A stretch of 64,000 bases of DNA from CAYRNR01 sp964425605 (GTDB lineage Bacteria > Myxococcota_A > UBA796 > UBA9615 > CAYRNR01): NCBI GenBank assembly GCA_964425605.1, contig CAYRNR010000004.1, forward strand, positions 1 through 64,000. The letters are read 5' to 3'. Positions 27,253 to 40,043 of the stretch are shown here, in pieces. How positions within the stretch are numbered: the first letter of the stretch is position 1; each line of letters begins with the position of its first letter. The notes beneath the pieces were generated by a model that saw only the letters and a program-made list of their open reading frames with translations, had not been told where the DNA came from and made no database searches. The position numbers and the translations under genes were made by a program.

Positions 27253-28833
27253 ATGCGTATCATTCTTAGCGTCCTGCTGTGTGGGTTGGGATTGTTCTGG
27301 TTCGGCTGCTCGCCGGCAGACGAGACGGACGACGACACCGGCGATGACGACGTGTCCGACGACGATGTCTCGGACGACGACGTGTCCGACGATGACGTGT
27401 CGGACGACGACGTCGGAGACGACGACACCACCGAGGAGGACGCGGACGTGGATGGATGGACCGTGGGGGACGGGGACTGCGACGATGGCGACGCCAGCTC
27501 GTACCCCGGCGCCCCGGAAGAGTGCGACGGCCTGGACAATGACTGCGATGGCACCGTGCCCGTCGACGAGCAGGACCAGGACGGCGACGGCCTCTCGGCC
27601 TGCCACGGCGACTGTGATGACGGCGATGCCGACGTCTACCCGGGCGCCCCCGAGCAGTGCAACGGCGTGGACGACGACTGCGATGGTACGCCGTTGACCA
27701 CCGAAGCAGACGATGACGGCGACGGCGTCCTCCTCTGCGAGCAGGACTGCGACGACGCGGATCCGGACAGCTACCCCGGCGCGATCGAGCAGTGCGACGG
27801 CGTCGATAACGACTGCGACGGGGCCTTGCCCGTGGACGAGCGGGACATCGACCTCGACGGCTTCCTGGCGTGCGACGACGACTGTGACGACCTCGACGCC
27901 GACATCAATCCTGGCGAGCCGGAGCGTTGCGACGGCGAAGACACCGACTGCGATGGCAACGTGCCCATGGACGAGTCCGATCTAGACGGCGATGGTTATC
28001 TCGGCTGCGACGACGACTGCGACGACCTGGACAACGACGTGAACCCCGGAACTGGCGAGGACTGCTCGGATGGCGTGGACAACGACTGTGACGGAGACGC
28101 CGATTTGGCCGACTCGGACTGTGGTGGCCCTGCGGCTCCGGGCGGCCTGATGATCGACGTGGCGTTCGACGCCAGCGGCGGCGCGGGCCCGGGCAGCGCC
28201 TTCGTCGAGTTCGTCTGGACCATGCTCGACGACACGCAGAACCAGAACCATCTGTGCGAGTACACGTACGAGTACCAGGCGGACTACCCGGCCCTGGGTC
28301 CGAGCCAGGGTCCGGACTTCGCCCAGATCATCGACCTGCCGATCACGTTCATCAGCGGAGTGGAGACCGGCAGCACCTGCCCGGCGGCGTACGATGTGTA
28401 CGCGGCCGACGGCGATCCCGTAGGCGCCGTGGAGTGGTTCATCAGCCCCATCGCGATCATCACCTGCGACCTGATCACCTCGACCCCCGCAGTGGCTGGC
28501 ACGCAGTTCATCGACGATCTGTATGGCGTGGGCATGACCGACGGCTCCCTGGGTAGCTGGTGCACCGAGTTCGGGCCGGCTGCATCGGGCACCTGGGGCC
28601 TGGGCGACATCGAGGGCCTATGGGTCAAACCCTCAGACAGCTCCAACGGAGCGGGCGCCTACGGCATCGAGTATTATCCGGCACCCAACGGCGACATCGG
28701 TGGTCTGGGCGACTTCGACTCCTGGTCGGCGATGGGCTCGGTGTTCGCCGCTTCCTCGAACATGTGGGAACCGGGGTACGGCATCTCGGGCGAGTACATC
28801 ACGGTGCCCATCTGGGTGTTCGGATACAACTGA
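27253..28833 (+). CDS. MopE lipoprotein with unrecognised C-terminal domain
   Basis: This 526-residue lipoprotein has lipobox LFWFGC, and its ATG at 27253 follows GGAGGGG. A stalk of repeated DDDVSDD units is followed by about six MopE repeats to residue 290. The last 235 residues form a domain I cannot assign. It opens with GGLMIDVAFDASGG, keeps a few Cys (HLCEYTYEYQ, GSTCPAAYD, GSWCTEFGP) and ends VPIWVFGYN. It is likely exported and lipid-anchored. A small lipoprotein gene starts 19 nt downstream and may be cotranscribed. Confidence 0.82.
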   Translation: MRIILSVLLCGLGLFWFGCSPADETDDDTGDDDVSDDDVSDDDVSDDDVSDDDVGDDDTTEEDADVDGWTVGDGDCDDGDASSYPGAPEECDGLDNDCDGTVPVDEQDQDGDGLSACHGDCDDGDADVYPGAPEQCNGVDDDCDGTPLTTEADDDGDGVLLCEQDCDDADPDSYPGAIEQCDGVDNDCDGALPVDERDIDLDGFLACDDDCDDLDADINPGEPERCDGEDTDCDGNVPMDESDLDGDGYLGCDDDCDDLDNDVNPGTGEDCSDGVDNDCDGDADLADSDCGGPAAPGGLMIDVAFDASGGAGPGSAFVEFVWTMLDDTQNQNHLCEYTYEYQADYPALGPSQGPDFAQIIDLPITFISGVETGSTCPAAYDVYAADGDPVGAVEWFISPIAIITCDLITSTPAVAGTQFIDDLYGVGMTDGSLGSWCTEFGPAASGTWGLGDIEGLWVKPSDSSNGAGAYGIEYYPAPNGDIGGLGDFDSWSAMGSVFAASSNMWEPGYGISGEYITVPIWVFGYN

Positions 28834-28852
28834 TCCCATGGATGGAGGCTAC

Positions 28853-29308
28853 GTGCGTCTGGTCACGACCATCGTCTTGTTGGTTCTGTGTCCGTGCTCT
28901 TCCGGCTGTGAAGGAGAGTCGGCCGACGACGACATAGAGAGCGAGACCCCGGACGAGGTCGCCGTCATGCACGGCGGTTTGTACCAGACGACCGAGACGT
29001 TCGGAGAAGCCCCCTACAGCTACAGGTACTTCCTGCGGTTCTATCCCGATTCGACCGTGATCGGCGTCTCGTCGACCGGAACAGCCACCGAGATCGGTGG
29101 CTGGTTCACCAGAGAGGACGAGACGCTCGCCAGTGGAACCTACTCGATCGACGGTGACGAGATCACGTTCACGCTGCAGCACCCCGATTCCAACGTGGAC
29201 TACGACGGCGTCGTCGAGGAGCGTGGCCGCGTCCTGCAACTCGTGTCCTACAGCCACACCACAGGCCACGGCGACTCGCGCGAGTACGTGTTCGTGGAGA
29301 TGGACTGA
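28853..29308 (+). CDS. Small lipoprotein of unknown function
   Basis: I read a GTG start at 28853, five bases after GGAGG, giving 151 residues with a lipoprotein signal (lipobox CSSGC). An ATG at 28838 in the same frame lacks a ribosome-binding site but would add five residues. The mature part has no MopE repeats. It looks like a small beta-rich domain (blocks SYRYFLRFYPDSTVIGVSS and LASGTYSIDGDEITFTL), a pattern seen in lipocalin-like or META-like secreted folds, though that is only a guess. It follows the preceding lipoprotein gene after 19 nt. Confidence 0.7.
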   Translation: MRLVTTIVLLVLCPCSSGCEGESADDDIESETPDEVAVMHGGLYQTTETFGEAPYSYRYFLRFYPDSTVIGVSSTGTATEIGGWFTREDETLASGTYSIDGDEITFTLQHPDSNVDYDGVVEERGRVLQLVSYSHTTGHGDSREYVFVEMD

Positions 29309-29494
29309 GCTGGCATTCCCACCTCACACTGTGACGGCACCTTCCAGCGGCGCAGGAAGCCAGCACCCTCAGCGTGTCTGATAGTCGCCTGCATCCGCGC
29401 CGTTGGTCCTCGCGCGAGTCTTGGCCAATTCCTGCCGTCCAGTCACCGGCCCCAGGACAAAGTGCGCAGTACCCGGTCTACAACCGCCGAGAAC

Positions 29495-29579
29495 CTACAG
29501 TTCGACTCCGACGAGGAGATCGTCGTAGCCATCGGCGTTCACGCCGCAGGCCGAGGAAGCAACCACTCCTGCAGAGTCT
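29495..29579 (-). pseudogene. FG-GAP propeller fragment
   Basis: Directly after the stop of the truncated beta-helix gene, and in the same strand, one frame reads AEDSAGVVASSACGVNADGY and continues DDLLVGVEL before a stop. This closely follows the FG-GAP blade pattern of lipoproteins A-C (GE.EDSAG...GDVN.DGYDDLLVG). It has no start or signal, so it is a leftover of a lost propeller gene. The rest of 29309-29494 shows no gene. Confidence 0.55.
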
Positions 29580-32066
29580 TCAGCAGCCGTTCCCTGCGTA
29601 GATCCCCTCATCTGCATCGTCACAATCCATCCCCGGTGACGTGGCCGCATCGTACGGACCAGGCAGCCACCACTCGTCATACCCATCCCAGTCGAGATCC
29701 CACGACGCGGCTTCTGCGCCCCCATAGGCACCCATGTCCGTCACCGAACCATCCGGATCGGCCAGGGCGGGATCGCCGGCGCCCACGAGCGGCGATGCGG
29801 TCGAGAGGTGGAGGTCCCAGTCGATCGTATCCGCCGGGTTGGTGTCCTCGAAAAGGGCATCCGTGGTGAGGTTGCCGTCGATGCCCGTGGGATCGGCCAT
29901 GCCCGTGTAGTCGGCCGGCGTGTTGTCCCACGCGCTGCTCCAGCTCACCGTGACCGTTCCGTTCACTCGGTTCAGTCCGCCACCTGTCGAGGCCGTATTG
30001 GCCTGCAGGATGGTGTGATTCACCCCCACGTCCAGGGTCGCGCCATTGTTCGCGGCCACGGCCATTCCTCCCCCGACGCCACCCGCCTCGTTCCCGACGA
30101 TCACGACGTGCTCCAGGTCGACGTCCACGGAGGTCGCGTATAGATCGTCGATTTGAATCCCTCCGCCGTCGTAGGTGGCGTAGTTACCCGTGATGATCGC
30201 CTGGTCGAGGCTGAGCTCGGAATCTCCCCCGTTCGCCCACAGGCCCAGGCCCCCCCCGTGCCCGGCCAGGTTGTCGGCCAGCCGCACGTGGGACAGGTCG
30301 AACTCGGCCGTGGCGCCGCCGTACCAGATCTCGAGGGCCATTCCACCCCCGATTCCCCAGGCCGAGTTGCCGGTCATCTCGAGTTGATCGGCGGTGATGG
30401 ACAGGGAGTCGAACTCCATGTGGGCGGCCAGGCCCCCGCCGTACATGCCGGCTGTGTTCTCCTCGAACTGGACCTGGTCGAGGTCCACCGCGATGGGGCA
30501 GCCGAAGTAGCCACTGTACGCCCGCAGGCCGCCACCGTCGTCGGTCGCCTGGTTGCCCGAGAACGTGGCGCGCTGCATGGTCAACTCCAGCGTCTGGGTC
30601 GAGTCCTGGCCCATGAGGTAGCCGCCGCCGCCCTTGGCTGCGTCGTTGTCCAGGATCGCCACGTCGGTGAACGTCGGCGACATGTCCGGCCACGGGCCGT
30701 AGACGGCGAGGACGAATCCACCGCCACAGTCCGACGCGACGTTGGATTCCAGCGTGATGCCCTGAAGCGTGGGACGCACCGACGCCCAGTCGGAGGTCGA
30801 GGAGGCATAGAGGCTCACGGCGCCGCCATAGGTAGCCTGGTTGCCGTCCATCGTCAGATCGACGAGCTGAGCCGTGATCTCCCCGTCGTCGTAGGCCAGC
30901 ATGGACACGCCGCCTCCCCACGTGCCCGAGCTGTTCGCCGAGATGGTGATGTCCGAGAGCGAGGCCTGGTTCACCGCGTTGTCGGCCAGCAGGTAGATCC
31001 CCCCACCAGAGGTCGTCGCCTCGTTCCCGGTGACGACCAGGTCTCGGAGCGTGGGAGACGAGTTCGCTAGGTAGATGCCTGCCCCTCGGGAGGCTACTCC
31101 CCCGGCGATGGTGAACCCGGCCAGGATGGCCGCGGAGGTCTCGCCTTGTGCGATGGTGACCACCGGGCCCACACCGTTGCCATCGATCCACGTGCTAGCC
31201 GGTCCGGACACGCCGACCACGGACACGTCCTTGCCGGAGAAGTCGATGGTCTCGTAGTAGGTGCCGGCGGCCACGCAGATCGCGTCCCCGGGTGCTGCCG
31301 CGTCGATCGCGTCCTGGATGGTGGGGTGGGCGATGGGCACCAGCGCGCCGACGCCCACGGCTGGATCGGTGTCGTCGCAGTCCCCGTCGCAGGGTGTCGC
31401 GCCGTCCCCGTCGGCGTCGTCCAGGTGGAGTTGTGGATCGGTGTCGTCGCAATCCCCTTCGCACGAGGCGTATCCGTCGCCGTCCCCGTCCACGTCTTGG
31501 GGATCGTCCACGCCGTCGCAGTCGTTGTCCGGGATCCCGTCGCAGACCTCAGCGGCTCCCGGGTAGGCGCTGGCGTCGCCGTCGTCGCAGTCTCCGCCGC
31601 AGGAGCGGAACCCGTCTCCGTCCGCGTCGTCCTCGTCGGCAGCCGGCGAGCCATCGCAGTCGTTGTCCAGACCGTCACACAGCTCCGGTGCCCCGGGGTA
31701 GGTGTCGGCGTCGCCGTCGTCGCAATCGTCGCCACTCTCTGCCGTGCCCGGCTCCACGAAACAACGCAGATGGGTGATCGCTGCGTCTCCATACGTGTCG
31801 CCGTCTGCGTCCCCGTAGAACAACGTCAACCCGACCACGGACGCGTCGTCCGCGTCGATCAGGCCATCGCAGTCGTTGTCCTGGTGATCGCAGATCTCGG
31901 TGTTGCCCGGGAGGTTGTCGGGATCGGCGTCGTCACAGTCGCCGTCGCAGGACGATGTGCCGTCTCCGTCTGCATCGGCGTGGTTCATGGCCGCGTCGCT
32001 GTCGTTGCAGTCGCCTTCACAGCTGGACTCGCCGTCGGCGTCCACGTGGAGAATGGGGCCATGCAT
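29580..32066 (-). pseudogene. 5'-truncated MopE/beta-helix surface protein gene
   Basis: About 828 codons remain of a gene like the beta-helix lipoprotein at 51186-54572. Five or six MopE repeats are followed by a right-handed beta-helix starting at VPIAHPTIQDAIDAAAPGDA, with repeated GNxAxxxGGGIYL-like coils. It ends in a cap (DWDGYDEWWLPGPYD) and finishes YAGNGC. The signal peptide, lipobox, stalk and first MopE repeats are missing. The frame begins with an ATG that lies inside the left inverted repeat of a transposon, so the 5' third was removed by, or together with, that insertion. No 5' remainder is found beyond the element. Without a signal it should not be exported. Confidence 0.8.
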
Positions 32067-33054
32067 TTATGATTTAGATTTTTGGACCACCTCATAGAGG
32101 CCCTCGAGGCGGGTCATCCAATCGTCCAGCCGAACGTCGGAATCGCGCTTTCGTCGAGCGTTCGACATCAATTGACTGACGCGAGATGGATGGATCCCCA
32201 ACGCTCTCGCGACGGCAACTCCAGGGAGCCGGTCGCGCCATCGCAACCACCACACAACCACCCACCGAGCTCGATTGCCGCGCCGACCACGTGGAGCGTC
32301 CTTGAGCGCGGCCATGGGAAGCCCCGTCACGTGCTGAACCTCCAGCATCGCTTCCTCGAAGGTCTGCTGCGGCGATTGGATACGATCAGGGGACCGGTAC
32401 AGGGTCACTGGTCGGGAGAGGGCTCGGCCGAAGAGTACAGACTCGTCGAATCCCTCCGGGGTTTCCTCACACCCCGATCGAACGTCGTCGACGTACCCCG
32501 AGTAGGCCTCCACTGAACCAAACGACGAGAGCAGATCGTCCACATGAAGCCACGCCGGCCGTGAGGTCACGCCCAGGTAGACTGCGTGGCTCGTCCAATC
32601 GGCCTCGAGCATCCGGGATACGAGGCCACCACGGACTGGATTCAAGTGGATGTAGGCCAGCAGGTGCCGCCAGTAGTCCTCGTCCTCGACCACTCGGTTC
32701 TTGAAGCGCCCTCTGTACAGGGGACCGTCCCACTCATAGTCGTGGTTCAGCCTCTGGGCGTATCGCCCGCACAGAGAACCGATGGCACGACTGAGATTCC
32801 CCGCGGGTGTCTCGACGAGCAGATGGAAATGGTTCGGCATGAGTGCGTAGCCGTGCACTCGGATATCGAATCGCTCGGGCAGCGAACCGACCAACTCCAG
32901 GAACAGACCACAGCACTCGTGGTCGAAGAAGATGGGGGAGCGACGAGCGCCACGGTTCATCACGTGGTGCCGGGCGCCTGGATAGTCGAGGCGACGAGGT
33001 CGAGCCATGAAGGGACCCTACCAAAAAACTAAATCATAAATCCATGGCCCCATT
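32052..33054 (-). mobile_element. IS200-like/RAYT element with 34-bp terminal inverted repeats
   Basis: The transposase gene is framed by inverted repeats 32052-32085 and 33021-33054, matching at 32 of 34 positions. The outer tips read AATGGGGCCATG and the inner parts TTTATGATTTAG. The left repeat contains the transposase stop codon. AT-rich repeats stand out against the GC-rich surroundings. No target duplication is seen. Transposases of this HUH family normally recognise hairpin (REP-like) ends, so long linear inverted repeats are a notable arrangement. The element has destroyed the 5' end of the adjacent beta-helix gene. Confidence 0.75.
32067..33008 (-). CDS. REP-associated tyrosine transposase (Y1_Tnp)
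   Basis: This 313-residue HUH single-strand transposase belongs to the TnpA_REP/RAYT group. The HUH motif is His60-Phe-His62 in YALMPNHFHLLVETP. Further family blocks are LYRGRFKNRVVEDEDYWRHL and AYIHLNPVRGGLV, where the helix carrying the catalytic Tyr lies. The C-terminal 100 residues extend beyond the short IS200 enzymes and contain a helix-turn-helix-like stretch (GVAVARALGIHPSRVSQLM), as is common in RAYTs. Family members nick and rejoin single-stranded DNA at palindromic ends. The start is the ATG at 33008. All motifs are intact, so it may be active. Confidence 0.9.
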   Translation of the reverse strand: MARPRRLDYPGARHHVMNRGARRSPIFFDHECCGLFLELVGSLPERFDIRVHGYALMPNHFHLLVETPAGNLSRAIGSLCGRYAQRLNHDYEWDGPLYRGRFKNRVVEDEDYWRHLLAYIHLNPVRGGLVSRMLEADWTSHAVYLGVTSRPAWLHVDDLLSSFGSVEAYSGYVDDVRSGCEETPEGFDESVLFGRALSRPVTLYRSPDRIQSPQQTFEEAMLEVQHVTGLPMAALKDAPRGRRGNRARWVVVWWLRWRDRLPGVAVARALGIHPSRVSQLMSNARRKRDSDVRLDDWMTRLEGLYEVVQKSKS

Positions 33055-33077
33055 CAGGCCCCATTCAGGCCCATTCA
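33046..33077. repeat. Tandem copies of the transposon tip
   Basis: GGCCCCATTCA is repeated at 33046-33056 and 33057-33067, then GGCCCATTCA at 33068-33077. The unit equals the outer tip of the right inverted repeat plus flank. It may reflect slippage or repeated end processing by the transposase. Confidence 0.6.
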
Positions 33078-33099
33078 CCCGGCTCCGCGTTCGTCGCGG

Positions 33100-33108
33100 T
33101 GCTATTCT
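33100..33108 (+). promoter_or_regulatory. Extended -10-like element
   Basis: TGCTATTCT, 22 nt before the ATG at 33131 (context GGTGCTATTCTCCGGGG). Its position makes the nearer in-frame ATG at 33116 a poor start. Confidence 0.4.
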
Positions 33109-33130
33109 CCGGGGCATGGAGGGGATGAAG

Positions 33131-34528
33131 ATGCGCGCGTTCATCGGTCTGGTCCTGACAGTGTTGCTGAGCGGCGGCTGCGACTCACCGGAATCCGGGA
33201 CGTACGACGCCTGGTTCGAGGACCAGACGTGGAATCTCGTGCCTGAGTCCGGGCCGGCGCACTTCACCCTGGGGTTGGAGGATGGCCAGGTCACCGTGGA
33301 GATGTCGGATACGCGCCCGGGACAGTGCTCGTGGACGAGCGGGAGCGAGACAACGATCGCGTGGCTCGATCCCTATCGGCTGTTCAACGCCTCCGCGGAT
33401 CTGGAGGGCGACAGCTTCTCCACCTCCGGCGAGGTCCTGGTCGGTGAGGTGAAGTACCCCATCGTCCTCGAGGGAACCTGGGTCGGTACGGAACGTGTGG
33501 AAGGGACCTTCATCGTCGAGCTGGAGCAGGACTGTCACGGGGCGTGGGTGGCCTGTGCGCAGGGATCGGACTGCCCACAGCTCCTCGAGGTCACCCAGGC
33601 CGACATCCTGCTCGTCGCCGACAACGCGGCCTCCGAGGAGCCGATCCTGACGCAGCTACGGGAGGACGTCGCCGACCTGGTTGGCAAGCTGCTGGCGCTC
33701 GGCGTGGATTTCCGCATCGGCGTGCTCACGTCCGATGTCGGCGGCACGGGTAACGGCACTTCGGGCATCATCCTCTCCGCGGATCGGCTGGGCGCGGACA
33801 CGTGCGGCCCGCCCGTGGTGATCACCCCCGAGACGGAAGATCCCGCGGCCGTGGTGACCGACCTCCTCGACGTGCTGTCGGACTACTCCAACTCGAACTA
33901 CGGCGAATACGCAGCCGCCCTCGCCATGTGCAGGGGGATGTCGTCCGGATGGTGGGACGAGCTGGAGGAGCGCCCCGATTCCGATCCGGTCCGCCAGATC
34001 TGCTCGATACCACCCGTCGAGGAACGCCAGTGCAACGAGGGCTTCTTCCGCGACGGCGTCCGTACCGTCGTGATCACCGTGTCGAACCGGGGCGACCGGA
34101 CCGCCCGCCTCTCGATCCTCCCGTCCGAGGACGATCTCGCGACCTGCGTCGAGGAGAGCGATGCCGACCCGGTCACCGCCGGCTGTGACTGCCGCGTCGA
34201 CTACTGGGCAGCCTTCATGGAAGGCATCCGCGAGGATGTGAGGGTGTTCGCCATGGGCCCCACCTACACCAGCCAGGCCGAGGAGGTCACGCTCTGCGAC
34301 GGCACGACCGCGAGCTACGCGGGGCCGTGCTATACGGATGCCACCTCCGCGTGCGACATCGACCTCCCCCAGCGCATCGCCTGCCTGACGTCGGGCAGGT
34401 TCTTCCCCTTCAAGGAGGTCTCCGATCCGGACGAACCCGGAACCTGCGAGCCGGTTGACGTGGGCGCGACCCTGGCGGAGATGGCCGACATGATCACGTG
34501 GGTAGGCGTCGCACCCGCTTCACCTTGA
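33131..34528 (+). CDS. VWA-like lipoprotein with degenerate MIDAS
   Basis: The 465-residue lipoprotein has lipobox VLLSGGC. I chose the ATG at 33131 because GGAGGGG lies six bases upstream; ATGs at 33116 and 33125 are in frame. An N-terminal beta-rich part of about 140 residues precedes a von Willebrand A-like core: ADILLVADNAASEEP, then LREDVADLVGKLLALGVDFR and IGVLTSDVGG. The MIDAS Asp-x-Ser-x-Ser reads DNAAS, so one Ser is lost and metal binding may be weakened. Later Cys pairs (VTAGCDCRVDYW, CYTDATSACDI) fit an exported protein. Many myxobacterial secreted VWA proteins look like this; their role is unclear. It has no MopE repeats. Confidence 0.75.
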   Translation: MRAFIGLVLTVLLSGGCDSPESGTYDAWFEDQTWNLVPESGPAHFTLGLEDGQVTVEMSDTRPGQCSWTSGSETTIAWLDPYRLFNASADLEGDSFSTSGEVLVGEVKYPIVLEGTWVGTERVEGTFIVELEQDCHGAWVACAQGSDCPQLLEVTQADILLVADNAASEEPILTQLREDVADLVGKLLALGVDFRIGVLTSDVGGTGNGTSGIILSADRLGADTCGPPVVITPETEDPAAVVTDLLDVLSDYSNSNYGEYAAALAMCRGMSSGWWDELEERPDSDPVRQICSIPPVEERQCNEGFFRDGVRTVVITVSNRGDRTARLSILPSEDDLATCVEESDADPVTAGCDCRVDYWAAFMEGIREDVRVFAMGPTYTSQAEEVTLCDGTTASYAGPCYTDATSACDIDLPQRIACLTSGRFFPFKEVSDPDEPGTCEPVDVGATLAEMADMITWVGVAPASP

Positions 34529-34585
34529 CACGACCGATGCCCGCTCTCGCTCGACCCGATCCTGGGCATCGTCATGCTGCCTCCC

Positions 34586-34601
34586 ACGGGAGAACCCGTG
34601 G
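34586..34601. terminator. Hairpin between convergent genes
   Basis: CACGGG-AGAA-CCCGTG forms a six-base stem (seven with the outer C-G pair) in the 120-bp gap between the convergent VWA and beta-helix genes. It has no T-tract, so termination is only a suggestion. Confidence 0.25.
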
Positions 34602-34648
34602 AGCGAGCCGGGGTTGCTCGATCTCTGGCTCGAGGGGCCAGGAGTATC

Positions 34649-38785
<4,137 letters not shown>

Positions 38786-38922
38786 GGTCGGTCTCCGCGT
38801 TCGTTCGATTCGGAGGATTGAGCTCCCCAGCGCACTCGCCAGCCTCTTGGGGCGAACAGCGCTTCGTTCATTGTAGCTCCGCCAGCTGAAAGCACGCTGT
38901 TCTCCATCTGAACCATCTCGGC

Positions 38923-38931
38923 TGGTACCTT
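38923..38931 (+). promoter_or_regulatory. Extended -10-like element of the MtfA-like gene
   Basis: TGGTACCTT, 28 nt before the ATG at 38960, followed by GTGCC. The kinase gene at 57100 has TGGTATCTT followed by the same GTGCC. Confidence 0.35.
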
Positions 38932-38959
38932 GTGCCGGTCACTTGGCGTCGAGGAACCC

Positions 38960-39859
38960 ATGCAGGTGTGGCCTACGAGCAGGGCGCGATGGAGTCTGGC
39001 GGCAGCGGTGGCGGCCGTGGGCCTCGGGGTGGGTGCCGCGCTGGCCACGGCCGGCGAGCTGTGGTGGCTCGGCGCGGCCGGCGGGATCGGCGGTCCGCTC
39101 CTCTACTGGTCGACGATGAGGCGCTATCTGCGGAGGCGGCGTCTGGTCCAGGAGCCCTTCCCCGAACCGTGGCGAAAGGTGCTGCAAGGTTGTGTCGGGT
39201 ACTACCGCGGGCTCGACGAGGAGGCGCGCCAGCGGTTCGAGGACGACGTCCGGTTCTTCCTGGCCGAGCAGCGGATCTACGGTTCGCAGGGCGCAGAGGT
39301 TCCGACCCGGATCCGGGTGCTGGTGGCGGCGGCGGCGGCGACGCTGGGCAACGGCCTGCCCAGCTGGGAGTGGCCCGACCTTCGCGACATCGTGATCTAC
39401 CGCACGGCCTTCGACGGCGAGTACCGCGAGGGGGCGCGCAACCCGATCCGAGGCATGGTCCATCACAAGGGTCCGATCATCTTCTCGGCCCGTGACCTCC
39501 ATCACGGCTTCTGCAAGGGCCCGGACGCCGTGCCGGACGGACGCAACGTCGGCCTACACGAGCTGGCGCACGTGATGGACCTGGCAGACGGCAAGGCCGA
39601 CGGCGTACCCGCGGGGTTGGAGTTCGCGGCCACGGCGCCCTGGATCCAGGTCATGGCCGAGCGCCTGGACCGTGCCCGCGCGGGCTCCGACGAGGGTGTA
39701 CTGCGCCGCTACGCCGGCAAGAACCGCGTGGAGACCTTCGCCGTGGCGGTCGAGGTCTTCTTCGAGCGTCCGCGAGCGTTGAAGAGACGCGATCCCGAGC
39801 TGTACGAGGTGTTGTCGACCTACTTTCGTCAGGATCCGGCGACCCTCGCGGAACAGTAG
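38960..39859 (+). CDS. mtfA: MtfA-like zinc peptidase (M90)
   Basis: This 299-residue protein belongs to the MtfA/M90 family. The zinc motif is His200-Glu-Leu-Ala-His204 in NVGLHELAHVMDLADG, and the downstream helix NRVETFAVAVEVFFERP supplies the likely third ligand Glu. Residues 10-45 form one or two hydrophobic segments, so unlike cytosolic E. coli MtfA it appears membrane-tethered. E. coli MtfA is an aminopeptidase that also binds the repressor Mlc and so affects sugar uptake; whether that holds here is unknown. The ATG at 38960 follows GAGGA; a GTG at 38930 is less likely. It stands alone between surface-protein genes. Confidence 0.85.
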   Translation: MQVWPTSRARWSLAAAVAAVGLGVGAALATAGELWWLGAAGGIGGPLLYWSTMRRYLRRRRLVQEPFPEPWRKVLQGCVGYYRGLDEEARQRFEDDVRFFLAEQRIYGSQGAEVPTRIRVLVAAAAATLGNGLPSWEWPDLRDIVIYRTAFDGEYREGARNPIRGMVHHKGPIIFSARDLHHGFCKGPDAVPDGRNVGLHELAHVMDLADGKADGVPAGLEFAATAPWIQVMAERLDRARAGSDEGVLRRYAGKNRVETFAVAVEVFFERPRALKRRDPELYEVLSTYFRQDPATLAEQ

Positions 39860-40043
39860 CCACGGCCCCGGTCGGAATCGACCCCATGGGGACCTGGCTG
39901 CTGCGGTTGCAGGATGCGCAGGGACACGATCCCACGCACCTGTTCCTGGCGCTGCTGGAGCCAGCGGGAACATGGCACCCGCGCGAGAACCGTTCTCCAG
40001 GACAGGACACCCCTGTAGACTCCAGGTGAGAGGGGGAGATCGC

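Noticed and set aside
39886..40029. 47-codon frame between the MtfA-like gene and the Gly-rich lipoprotein
   Set aside because: No ribosome-binding site or recognised features; the 185-bp gap shows nothing else.
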